Shown here: positions 1 to 7,310 of the stretch, piece by piece | How positions within the stretch are numbered: the stretch's first letter is position 1 | Layout: every line of letters begins with the position of its first letter | From: Paraburkholderia mimosarum LMG 23256 = NBRC 106338 | GTDB taxonomy: Bacteria > Pseudomonadota > Gammaproteobacteria > Burkholderiales > Burkholderiaceae | Assembly (NCBI RefSeq): GCF_000739815.1 | Contig: NZ_BBJJ01000066.1 | Location: 1 to 35,751 of the forward strand | Direction of reading: 5' to 3' | Length of the DNA stretch: 35,751 nucleotides | Notes under the pieces: model-generated | What the model saw: only the letters and a program-made list of their open reading frames with translations | Told to the model about the DNA's origin: nothing | Databases searched by the model: none | Translations under genes and position numbers: made by a program

Positions 1-2
1 TT

Positions 3-311
3 CTGCTGATGGTCGTGGCGCTGCCGGTGTACTTCTATTTCCAGGGCAAGCAGGGCTATGAAGGCTGGGGCCAGGATCTGAAGGCCGCGTGGTGGCTGTG
101 CGCGTACCTGCCGATCATGGCGCTGCTCTCGCTGATCGGCAGCAAGCAGTTCGGCGGCAGCGGGCTGCTTCCGTACGGCTGGGACATGCTGGTCGTCGCG
201 CTCTTCTCGCTCGTGTTCTATTACTGGGGCGTGAATTCGGGTTACCGCTCGCCGTACCTCGCGGAACGCCAGGAGCACGACGAAGTGCTCGAGAGCATCG
301 GCGCTCACTGA
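3..311 (+). CDS. APC-family amino acid permease, C-terminal fragment
   Basis: Only the last 102 or so residues lie in the window; the reading frame is open from base 3 and the true start lies upstream. Two hydrophobic stretches are visible, one around WWLCAYLPIMALLSLIG and one around MLVVALFSLVFYYWGV. They are followed by a short polar, acidic tail ending in ESIGAH. The motif YYWGVNSGYRSPYL close to the end resembles the last membrane helix and tail of APC-superfamily amino acid/proton symporters, particularly the aspartate symporter type. It would act in the inner membrane. A strong terminator lies about 50 bases after the stop. The substrate cannot be told from this fragment; the family assignment is moderately secure. 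Confidence 0.7.
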   Translation: MLMVVALPVYFYFQGKQGYEGWGQDLKAAWWLCAYLPIMALLSLIGSKQFGGSGLLPYGWDMLVVALFSLVFYYWGVNSGYRSPYLAERQEHDEVLESIGAH

Positions 312-357
312 GCTGCCGGCTGCCCGGCGTGCCGCGTGCAGGCGGCGCGCTCGGGCG

Positions 358-396
358 AAAAAAAGCCCGCCTGAAGCGATTCAGGCGGGCTTTTTT
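358..396. terminator. Bidirectional intrinsic terminator
   Basis: A perfect 10-bp GC-rich stem (GCCCGCCTGA, loop AGCGAT, TCAGGCGGGC) is flanked by seven A on the left and six T on the right, so it works in both directions. It separates the permease (plus) from the dioxygenase (minus, stop at 419), which converge here. Confidence 0.93.
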
Positions 397-418
397 GCGT
401 CTGGAGGCGGCTGCGGCT

Positions 419-1213
419 TTACTGTGCGGCGCTCCCGAACACGTAGTTCGTCATGGCGAGCGCGCGCTGGTAGGTGCCGAGCGACTGCACGCCGAGCGTG
501 TAGTCGTCGTCGGCTGCGCCGAGCGCTGCGAAGACGGGCAGCAGATGCTCGTCGGTCGGGTGCATGAACGCCGCGTGCGGTGCGCGCTGGCGGTAGTCGA
601 GCAGCGCGTCGATATCGCGTGCGGCGAGGCGGTTCTCGAACCAGTCCGTGAACTCGGCCACGCGCGGATCGGCGTCTTCCGGGCGCGCCGAGAAGTCCGC
701 TTCGCGCAGATTGTGGGTGATCTGGCCCGAGCCGATCACCATCACGCCCTCGTCGCGCAACGCGCGCAGCGCCCGGCCAAGCGCGAAGTGGTGCGCGGCG
801 TTGGCGCGCGGCTGGATCGAGAGCTGGGCGACGGGGACGTCGGCATCGGGGAACATCAGCAGCATCGGCACCCACGCGCCGTGGTCGAGGCCGTGCGCTT
901 CTTCATCGACAGGAACGCCCTGGTCGCGCAGCAGCGCTGCTGCACGTTGCGCCGTGTCGGGCGCGCCGGGCGCCGGATACTGAATCTCGTAGAGCGCGCG
1001 CGGAAAGCCGTAGAAGTCGTGGATGGTTTCCGGCTTCGTGGCGATGCTCACGGCAGGCCGCATCGTGCCCCAATGCGCGGAGAGCATGAGCACCGATTGC
1101 GGACGCGGCAACTGCTGCGAAAGCGAGATAAAGGCGCCCGAAGGCAGCGATGGGTCGATCGGCAGCGTCGGAGCGCCGTGCGAAAGGAACAGGCTAGGGG
1201 TACGGGTGGTCAT
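419..1213 (-). CDS. LigB-type extradiol dioxygenase (DODA/YgiD-like)
   Basis: This 264-residue protein belongs to the class III extradiol ring-cleavage dioxygenases of the YgiD / 4,5-DOPA dioxygenase-like group, which bind one metal ion through histidines. Visible motifs are LFLSHGAPTLP (His12), LSAHWGT (His47), HDFYGFP (65-71), EAHGLDHGAWVP (His107, His111) and SGQITHNL. The length is normal for the family. I chose the ATG giving MTTRTPSLFLSHGAP because family members begin just before this strand; a TTG seven codons upstream (1234) is possible. Neither start has a convincing ribosome-binding site. It lies 148 bases after ubiX on the same strand and may have its own promoter. The aromatic substrate cannot be deduced. 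Confidence 0.88.
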   Translation of the reverse strand: MTTRTPSLFLSHGAPTLPIDPSLPSGAFISLSQQLPRPQSVLMLSAHWGTMRPAVSIATKPETIHDFYGFPRALYEIQYPAPGAPDTAQRAAALLRDQGVPVDEEAHGLDHGAWVPMLLMFPDADVPVAQLSIQPRANAAHHFALGRALRALRDEGVMVIGSGQITHNLREADFSARPEDADPRVAEFTDWFENRLAARDIDALLDYRQRAPHAAFMHPTDEHLLPVFAALGAADDDYTLGVQSLGTYQRALAMTNYVFGSAAQ

Positions 1214-1361
1214 GATCGTGGACTGGCCGCGCAAGGCGGTCCGAAATTATCGGCTTGCGATCAATATAAGAGTCTACCGTCGGGAATTAAACGGGGTTAA
1301 GGGGAATTGATTGTGTCGCCGATGTTGATAATCGGCCCGGAGAAGGGAGAACAGCGAGAGC

Positions 1362-1985
1362 TTATTCGTCGCCGCCGCGCAGTCCCGGCCACGCGGGCGA
1401 GAGCGCAGGCCCCAGCGCGAAGAGGTCGAGCACGCGCGCGACGGTGTGATCGACCATCTCGTCGATCGAAGCAGGCTGGTTGTAGAAGGCAGGCAGCGGC
1501 GGAAAGATCACGCCGCCCATTTCGGTCACGGCCGTCATGTTGCGCAGATGCGCGAGGTTCAACGGCGTTTCGCGCACGAGCAGGACGAGCCGGCGGCGTT
1601 CCTTGAGGGTGACGTCGGCGGCGCGGGCGATGAGGTTGTCCGAAAGGCCGTGAGCGACGCTCGCGAGCGTCTTCATCGAGCAGGGCGCGACGATCATGCC
1701 GTCGGTCGCGAAGGAGCCCGAAGCGATGGTCGCCCCGACGTCGCGCACCGAATGGACGACGTCGGCCCGCGCATGCAGGTCATCCTTCGTGAGTTGCAGT
1801 TCGTGCTGGATGTTGAGCCAGCCCGCCGGCGACACCAGTAGATGCGTCTCGACGCCACCGAGCTTGCGCAGCATGTCGAGCATGCGCACGCCGTAGATCG
1901 AACCCGTGGCCCCCGTAATCGCGATGACGAGCCGGCGTTGCGCGGACTGTGCGATGGCGGTCGAGGCAGGAGAGGCGGTGTTCAC
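1362..1985 (-). CDS. ubiX: Flavin prenyltransferase UbiX
   Basis: UbiX joins dimethylallyl phosphate to FMN, making the prenylated FMN cofactor used by UbiD-type decarboxylases, including the one in ubiquinone synthesis. The 207-residue protein shows the flavodoxin-like start RRLVIAITGATGSIYGVR (about residues 17-34), the SGSFATDGMIVAPCSMKTLA segment that lines the FMN site, LIARAADVTLKERRRLVLLVRETPL, and the C-terminal PPLPAFYNQP motif. All are hallmarks of the family. The start is GTG, since no in-frame ATG precedes the conserved fold, and the first 16 residues look unstructured. It follows grxD by 173 bases on the same strand. No UbiD partner is in the window. Confidence 0.95.
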   Translation of the reverse strand: MNTASPASTAIAQSAQRRLVIAITGATGSIYGVRMLDMLRKLGGVETHLLVSPAGWLNIQHELQLTKDDLHARADVVHSVRDVGATIASGSFATDGMIVAPCSMKTLASVAHGLSDNLIARAADVTLKERRRLVLLVRETPLNLAHLRNMTAVTEMGGVIFPPLPAFYNQPASIDEMVDHTVARVLDLFALGPALSPAWPGLRGGDE

Positions 1986-2158
1986 GTCAGGCGGGCGGGC
2001 AGGGAGGCGGAAGTCGAAGCGAGGGGGGAGGCGAGCGGCCTCTTCAAGCGCGCGGCGCTATGGTGACGCCAAAGCGCGGGCCGCATCGTGTTTCGGGACG
2101 CAGCCGGCCAGAGCAGCCGCGCCTGCCGTCCCGACCTGCCGTCCCGTTTACCGCGCAA

Positions 2159-2470
2159 TCAGGCGGCTGCGAAAAGCTGCTGCAGCTCGCCGTTCTGGTA
2201 CATCTCCATCATGATGTCGGAGCCGCCAATGAACTCGCCCTTCACGTAGAGCTGCGGGATGGTCGGCCAGTTCGAGAATTCCTTGATGCCCTGGCGGACT
2301 TCGTCGTCCTCGAGCACGTTGACGGTCTTGAACTGATCGCAGCCGCAGGCTTTCAGGATCTGCACCGCGCGACCGGAGAAGCCGCACATCGGGAACTGCG
2401 CGTTGCCCTTCATGAAGAGGACGACGGCGTTTTCGTCGACGATCTGCTTGATGCGTTGTTGGGTGTCCAT
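2159..2470 (-). CDS. grxD: Monothiol glutaredoxin, Grx4/GrxD family
   Basis: This 103-residue protein is a single-domain monothiol glutaredoxin. The active site is PMCGFS with Cys29, and the family motifs WPTIPQLYVKGEFIGGSDIMMEM follow. Such CGFS proteins bind a glutathione-ligated [2Fe-2S] cluster and deliver or store clusters in the cytoplasm, often with BolA-type partners. The length matches the short bacterial form and the ATG start is clear. It lies 84 bases after prmC in a same-strand run with hemA and prfA, an arrangement common in Burkholderiaceae. Placement beside hemA is suggestive of a link between haem and Fe-S supply, but that is inference. Confidence 0.96.
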   Translation of the reverse strand: MDTQQRIKQIVDENAVVLFMKGNAQFPMCGFSGRAVQILKACGCDQFKTVNVLEDDEVRQGIKEFSNWPTIPQLYVKGEFIGGSDIMMEMYQNGELQQLFAAA

Positions 2471-2554
2471 GACTGACCTTGCGATTGGATTGATGCGGAA
2501 TACGTTGGAATGCAGGATGAAATGATAGCGGATTTCGCCCAGGCGAGCCGGGCG

Positions 2555-3421
2555 TCACCGGCCCGCCTGCTGGCTGGCCGCCAGGGGCAGACGGCCACCG
2601 CTGATGCGATCGATGCCGGCCAGATCGCATTCGGAGCGAACGTCCGCGAAGCCCGCCGTTTCCAGCAATGCCCGCACGGCCGCGGCCTGGTCGTAGCCGT
2701 GTTCCATCCAGAGCGTGCCGCCCGGCGTGAGCCGCCCCGGAGCGCCCGCAATGATCACGCGCAGGGCGCTGAGGCCATCGGCTTCGTCGGTGAGCGCGCC
2801 GCGCGGCTCGAAGCGCAGGTCGCCTTGTTCGAGATGCGGGTCGCCGCTCGCGATATAGGGCGGATTGCTCACGATCGCGTCGAAGCGCAGCGCCGGATCG
2901 AGCGTGTCGTACCAGCTGCCCGCCACGAACGCGAGCGGGCCGCCGGGCCGCCGGGCGTCGAGCAGCTTCCCGGCGTTGCGTGCAGCCACTTCGAGCGCGG
3001 CCGTCGAGCGATCGACGGCCCAGACACGTGCGTCGGGCCGCGCCGAGGCGAGCGCCACGGCGATCGCGCCGCTGCCGGTGCCGAGATCGAGCACGCGCGG
3101 CCGTGCAATGCCTTCGAGCGCCGAGAGCGCCGTTTCCACCAGCAGCTCGGTCTCGGGCCGCGGAATCAGCACAGCGGGCGTCACGTCGAAGTCGAGGCCA
3201 TAGAACTCTCGTGCGCCCACCAGCTGCGCGATGGGCTCACCCTGCACGCGGCGCGCTTCGAGCGCGCGGTACGCATCCACGCGGGCCGCGTCGAGCGCCT
3301 GATCGCCGCGGGTGATCAGTTCGGTGCGGCGCCAGCCGAGCACGTGCATCAGCAGGATGCGCGCTTCGAGCGCGGGCAGTGGCGAGGCGCGCAGCAGGGC
3401 GTCGGCGGTATGTTTTTTCAC
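2555..3421 (-). CDS. prmC: Release factor glutamine methyltransferase PrmC
   Basis: PrmC methylates the glutamine of the GGQ motif in peptide chain release factors. The 288-residue protein has the N-terminal helical domain (LLRASPLPALEARILL, GWRRTELITRGD), the linker motif EPIAQLVGAREFYGLDF, and the Rossmann methyltransferase domain with VLDLGTGSGAIAVALA for S-adenosylmethionine and SNPPYIA, the NPPY motif that holds the target glutamine. The reading frame stays open far upstream of the true start. I chose the GTG at 3421 because it gives the conserved N-terminus and lies 23 bases after the prfA stop. Its substrate gene prfA is directly upstream, which supports the call strongly. Confidence 0.95.
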   Translation of the reverse strand: MKKHTADALLRASPLPALEARILLMHVLGWRRTELITRGDQALDAARVDAYRALEARRVQGEPIAQLVGAREFYGLDFDVTPAVLIPRPETELLVETALSALEGIARPRVLDLGTGSGAIAVALASARPDARVWAVDRSTAALEVAARNAGKLLDARRPGGPLAFVAGSWYDTLDPALRFDAIVSNPPYIASGDPHLEQGDLRFEPRGALTDEADGLSALRVIIAGAPGRLTPGGTLWMEHGYDQAAAVRALLETAGFADVRSECDLAGIDRISGGRLPLAASQQAGR

Positions 3422-3444
3422 GATGTGGCCGGATCCAGCGCGGA

Positions 3445-4527
3445 TCAGTCCGCGTCGCCGAGCGAGGCGAGCTGCTCGGCCTGATGCTCGGAAACGAGCG
3501 CGCCGATCAGCTCGTCCAGGTCGCCGTCCATGATCGCTTCGAGGCGATAGAGCGTGAGGTTGATGCGGTGATCGGTGAGCCGCCCTTGCGGGAAGTTGTA
3601 GGTGCGGATGCGCTCGGAGCGGTCGCCCGATCCCACGAGGCTCTTGCGCGTGGCCGCTTCCTTCGCGTGCTGCTCCTGGTACTGCTTGTCCTTGATGCGC
3701 GCGGCGAGGACCTTGAGCGCCCGATCCTTGTTCTTGTGCTGCGAGCGGTCGTCCTGGCACTCCACGACGATGCCGGTCGGCAAGTGCGTCACGCGCACGG
3801 CCGAATCGGTCTTGTTGATGTGCTGGCCGCCCGCGCCCGAGGCCCGGAAGGTGTCGATGCGCAGGTCGGCGGGGTTGATCTCGACTTCGCCGATTTCGTC
3901 GGCTTCCGGCATCACCGCGACCGTGCAGGCGGACGTGTGGATACGCCCTTGCGTTTCGGTGGCCGGCACACGCTGCACGCGATGGCCGCCTGACTCGAAC
4001 TTCAGCTTCGAGTACGCCGCCTCGCCGGCAATGCGCACGATCACTTCCTTGTAGCCGCCGAGATCGGATTCGCTCGCCGACATCATCTCGATCTGCCAGC
4101 GATTGCGCTCCGCGTAGCGCAGGTACATGCGCAGCAGGTCGCCCGCAAACAGCGCCGACTCGTCGCCGCCCGTGCCCGCGCGGATTTCGAGGAACACGTT
4201 GCGCTCGTCGTTGGGATCCTTCGGCAGCAGCATCATCTGCAATTCTTGCTGGAGCTGGGCCATGCGCTCGCGCGCCGCCTTCACTTCGTCTTCGGCGAAG
4301 TCGCGCATCGCGGCGTCGGAGAGCAGGTCCTTTGCCGCGGCCTCGTCTTCCTTGGCCCGGCGCCACTGCGCGTAATGCTCGACCACAGGCCCCAGCTCCG
4401 CGTGCTCGCGCGTGAGCTTGCGGTACTGGTCGCGGTTCGAGGTCACGTCGGGACGGCTCAACAGGTCGTTCAGCTCGGCCAGGCGCGTAGTCAGCTGGTC
4501 GAGCTTCGATTGCATGCTCGTTTTCAT
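3445..4527 (-). CDS. prfA: Peptide chain release factor 1
   Basis: RF1 recognises UAA and UAG stop codons and triggers peptide release on the ribosome. The 360-residue length is standard. Visible are the codon-recognition tripeptide Pro-Ala-Thr in VPATETQGRIHTSACTV, which is the RF1 rather than RF2 type, and the catalytic GGQ in RASGAGGQHINKTDS at about residue 236. A second ATG four codons downstream (4515) is an alternative start; neither has a strong ribosome-binding site. It lies 105 bases after hemA and just before prmC, whose product methylates its GGQ glutamine. The hemA-prfA-prmC order is shared with enteric bacteria. Confidence 0.97.
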   Translation of the reverse strand: MKTSMQSKLDQLTTRLAELNDLLSRPDVTSNRDQYRKLTREHAELGPVVEHYAQWRRAKEDEAAAKDLLSDAAMRDFAEDEVKAARERMAQLQQELQMMLLPKDPNDERNVFLEIRAGTGGDESALFAGDLLRMYLRYAERNRWQIEMMSASESDLGGYKEVIVRIAGEAAYSKLKFESGGHRVQRVPATETQGRIHTSACTVAVMPEADEIGEVEINPADLRIDTFRASGAGGQHINKTDSAVRVTHLPTGIVVECQDDRSQHKNKDRALKVLAARIKDKQYQEQHAKEAATRKSLVGSGDRSERIRTYNFPQGRLTDHRINLTLYRLEAIMDGDLDELIGALVSEHQAEQLASLGDAD

Positions 4528-4632
4528 CGGGCGGTGCGGAGCGGGCTCCGGAAAGGACTGCGGGAAAGAAGAGGCGGGCGTGGGGCCCGGCGGTGCGGGG
4601 CACGCATGGCGCGCGCCCGAGCCCGATCGTCG

Positions 4633-6003
4633 CTAACGGTCGGAGGAGCCGGACGCTTCGGAAGCGCCCGTGGAAGCAGAGTCGCTCGTGATATCCGCCG
4701 CGGGCTGCGCGGCGTCGGCTACTCTCGCCGGCTGGCCATGACGGTAAAAGCCGCCCATCAGTTCGATGAGCGAGTCGCGCTGATCGCCCCTCGACGTGTT
4801 GAGTGCATGCGTGGGGCCGTGGATCAGCTTGTTGGTGAGCGACTGCGAGAGCGCTTCGAGCACCGCCGACGGATCGTCGCCACGCGCGAGCATCTTGCGC
4901 GCGCGCTCGAGTTCGGCGCGGCGCAGCGCGTCGGCCTGGGTATGCATGTGACGGATCACGGGCACGATGCTGCGCGAGTCGAGCCACTGCATGAAGTTGG
5001 CCACGCGCGACTCGATGATCGTCTCGGCCTGTGCCACGGCGGCCTGGCGCGAGGCGTTGCCTTCGCGCACGATCGTGCCGAGATCGTCGACGGTGTAGAG
5101 GAAGACGTCCTCGAGCTGGCCGACTTCAGGCTCGATGTCGCGCGGCACCGCAAGGTCGACCATGAAAATGGGGCGGTGACGGCGCGCCTTCACCGCGCGC
5201 TCGACGGCGCCCAGCCCGATGATGGGCAGCGTGGACGCCGTGCACGACACGATGATGTCGAACTCGTGCATGCGCGAAGGCAGGTCGGACAGCGGAATGG
5301 CGCGGCCGCCGAAGCGTTCCGCAACGTAGCGCCCACGCTCGGCGGTGCGGTTCGCGACCACGAGCTCGCGCGGCTGCTGCGCGGCGAAGTGCGCGGCGCA
5401 CAGCTCGATCATCTCGCCCGCGCCGATGAACAGCACGCGCTGGTTGGCGATCTTGTCGAAGATGCGCTGCGCGAGTCGCACGGACGCGGCAGCCATCGAA
5501 ACCGACTGTGCGCCGATCTCGGTCGTGGTGCGCACCTCCTTCGCCACGGCGAAGGTGCGCTGGAACAGCTGGTTCAGATAGGTGCCGAGCGCGCCGGCCT
5601 CGGTCGCGGTGCGCACCGCGGTCTTCATCTGCCCGACGATCTGCGTCTCGCCCAGCACCATCGAGTCGAGCCCCGAAGCCACCCGGAACGCATGACGCAC
5701 CGCTTCGGACTGCGGCAGCGTGTAGACGTGCGGCGCAAGTTCCTCTGCGCGCAGGCCGTGGTAGTGCGCGAGCCAGCTCACGGCTTCGTCGCGCGAGCTT
5801 TGCGCGTCGGTCGCGCAATACAGTTCGGTGCGGTTGCAGGTGGAGAGAATGGCGGCTTCCGGCGCGCTCAGCGAGCGCCTGCCGGACCACGCTTCCTTGA
5901 ACAGGGCGAGCGCGGGCTTGATCTGTTCGAGCGGAAACGCCACGCGTTCGCGCAAGGCGACGGGCGCGGTGTGGTGATTGATTCCGATCGTTAGAAGCTG
6001 CAT
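4633..6003 (-). CDS. hemA: Glutamyl-tRNA reductase
   Basis: HemA reduces glutamyl-tRNA(Glu) to glutamate-1-semialdehyde with NADPH, the first committed step of tetrapyrrole synthesis by the C5 pathway. The protein begins MQLLTIGINHHTAPV, as the family does. It carries the active-site cysteine in LSTCNRTELYC (Cys56), the GETQIVGQMK motif, the NADPH-binding segment VLFIGAGEMIELCAAHF, and the C-terminal dimerisation domain with LTNKLIHGPTHAL. At 456 residues it is longer than the roughly 420-residue norm because of a low-complexity Ala/Ser-rich tail, from about residue 425 to SGSSDR. It starts 27 bases after the stop of an OmpR-type regulator on the same strand. Confidence 0.97.
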   Translation of the reverse strand: MQLLTIGINHHTAPVALRERVAFPLEQIKPALALFKEAWSGRRSLSAPEAAILSTCNRTELYCATDAQSSRDEAVSWLAHYHGLRAEELAPHVYTLPQSEAVRHAFRVASGLDSMVLGETQIVGQMKTAVRTATEAGALGTYLNQLFQRTFAVAKEVRTTTEIGAQSVSMAAASVRLAQRIFDKIANQRVLFIGAGEMIELCAAHFAAQQPRELVVANRTAERGRYVAERFGGRAIPLSDLPSRMHEFDIIVSCTASTLPIIGLGAVERAVKARRHRPIFMVDLAVPRDIEPEVGQLEDVFLYTVDDLGTIVREGNASRQAAVAQAETIIESRVANFMQWLDSRSIVPVIRHMHTQADALRRAELERARKMLARGDDPSAVLEALSQSLTNKLIHGPTHALNTSRGDQRDSLIELMGGFYRHGQPARVADAAQPAADITSDSASTGASEASGSSDR

Positions 6004-6030
6004 ACCATGCGGGCGAGATTTAGGCGGATA

Positions 6031-6777
6031 TTATAACTTTTCCTCGCTTCCGACATTCTCGTCGACTGAGTCCGACACCCCGGTTCGTGTTATGGGCAGC
6101 CTTTCGAGCTGGTAGCCGAAGCCGTACAACGTCGTCAAACGCCAGCCGTGGTCGGGCCCGAGCTGCAATTTGCTACGCAGACGCGAGGCGTGCGTATCGA
6201 GCGTGCGCGACCGAACGTCGCGGTTCACGTTCCACACCGTTTCGAGGATGCGCGCCCGGGAAACGGGGCGCGATGCGTTCGTGAAAAGCAGCAGCGCGAA
6301 GCGATATTCCTTCGGCGTGAGCGTGACGGTCTGGCCCCGAAACGACACCTCGTAGCGGCCGGAATCGAACAGGTAGTCGCCAAAGCCGTGGCGCGCGCGG
6401 TTGCGCGGCCGGCGCACGCCGGCGCGGCGTAGTAGTGCGTCGATGCGCGCGAGCATTTCCGGGCCGCGCACGGGCTTGGCGATGCAGTCGTCGGCGCCGG
6501 CCTGGAGGCTTGCGACGATTTCGCTCTCGTGCGGCGCGAGCATCAGGGCGATGGCGGGCAGCCCCGGCAGCAGCTTGCGCGCCTGGGGAATGAGGTCTTC
6601 GGCGTCGCTGTCGCCGCACCACGATGCCGCTATCAAGAGGTCGAAGGTTTCTTCTTCGAGCGCTTCGAAGAGCTGGGTGCCAAGCGGGAAGTGCTGGCAT
6701 GCGTGCCCGCCCGCGATGAGCAGGCGGACGATGGCTTCAGCCTGCCGGGCGTCTGGTTCGACAAGGGCAATTCGCAT
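6031..6777 (-). CDS. OmpR-type response regulator with degenerate receiver
   Basis: The 248-residue protein has a CheY-like receiver (about 1-120) and an OmpR/PhoB winged-helix DNA-binding domain (about 130-230) with LTPKEYRFALLLF, SRARILETVWN and TLDTHASRLRSKL. The receiver lacks its usual phosphorylation residues. The strand that normally ends in the acceptor Asp reads DLLIAASWCG (residues 46-55). The acidic pair at the top is Glu7-Pro8 instead of two acidic residues, and the conserved Thr/Ser is Leu or Met near 79-80. Only the Lys of DDCIAKP (Lys101) remains. It therefore probably works without phosphorylation. No sensor kinase is adjacent. I chose the ATG giving MRIALVEPD; a TTG 22 codons upstream (6843) is also open. 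It sits directly upstream of hemA, so it may be co-transcribed with it. Confidence 0.85.
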   Translation of the reverse strand: MRIALVEPDARQAEAIVRLLIAGGHACQHFPLGTQLFEALEEETFDLLIAASWCGDSDAEDLIPQARKLLPGLPAIALMLAPHESEIVASLQAGADDCIAKPVRGPEMLARIDALLRRAGVRRPRNRARHGFGDYLFDSGRYEVSFRGQTVTLTPKEYRFALLLFTNASRPVSRARILETVWNVNRDVRSRTLDTHASRLRSKLQLGPDHGWRLTTLYGFGYQLERLPITRTGVSDSVDENVGSEEKL

Positions 6778-6930
6778 ACGAGGGAGGGCGGCTGCGGCGG
6801 ACGTGGTGCGCTTGCCTTGCGCTTTGCTGCCCCCTACACTCAACCGCTACGCGGGAAGCGCCGAGCCGACCGTTTTCAGTAAAAAAAGAGATATAACTAA
6901 TCGACAAATGCTAGCCCTCGCGATTCGGCA

Positions 6931-6969
6931 GTCCTATCAGACTCATCCGAAAATTCATAGGACAAGTCT
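6931..6969 (+). promoter_or_regulatory. Inverted repeat / possible pseudoknot over a ribosome-binding site
   Basis: GTCCTAT at 6931-6937 pairs perfectly with ATAGGAC at 6957-6963, and AGACT at 6939-6943 pairs with AGTCT at 6965-6969. The two stems cross, so together they would form an H-type pseudoknot. The right arm contains AGGAC, the only Shine-Dalgarno-like sequence before the ATG at 6973. Alternatively, the 7-bp repeat could be a DNA operator in this divergent region. Confidence 0.4.
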
Positions 6970-6972
6970 TTG

Positions 6973-7224
6973 ATGGGCTGGTCCGGTATCGTCATCCTTG
7001 GTCTGGTGGTGGGTGGTGCGGGATGGTGGCTTCATCCCCTGCGCCGTGCCGCCCGTCACGGACTCGTCCTGGCCTTGGTGGCCGGCGTGCTCGGCGCGGC
7101 GCTCGCGAACGCGGCCGGCGGCGCGACCGGTCTTTTCCACGATGGCGAGTTGCTCCAGTGGCCGCTCAGCGCGGCGCTCGCGCTCGTCTTCGTGGGCGTG
7201 TGCGTGGCGCTGCGCGCACGGTGA
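6973..7224 (+). CDS. Small hydrophobic membrane protein, GlsB/YeaQ-like
   Basis: This 83-residue protein has three hydrophobic stretches: GIVILGLVVGGAGWW, LVLALVAGVLGAALANAAGG and LSAALALVFVGVCVAL. Basic residues lie between the first two and at the C-terminus. The glycine- and alanine-rich helices and overall size resemble the transglycosylase-associated (GlsB/YeaQ/YmgE) stress-response membrane proteins, but no diagnostic motif lets me be certain. I chose the ATG at 6973, which has AGGAC ten bases upstream; the TTG just before it at 6970 is also in frame. It diverges from the regulator at 6777 and precedes aminopeptidase P by 86 bases. The function is unknown. Confidence 0.7.
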   Translation: MGWSGIVILGLVVGGAGWWLHPLRRAARHGLVLALVAGVLGAALANAAGGATGLFHDGELLQWPLSAALALVFVGVCVALRAR

Positions 7225-7310
7225 TCCGGGCTGCGCGCCGCTGTCATATCCGGATCATCGCCTCTCGCCGAAATATCGCTTCCCGCTTCGAATTCTTCGC
7301 AGGTGAAAAC

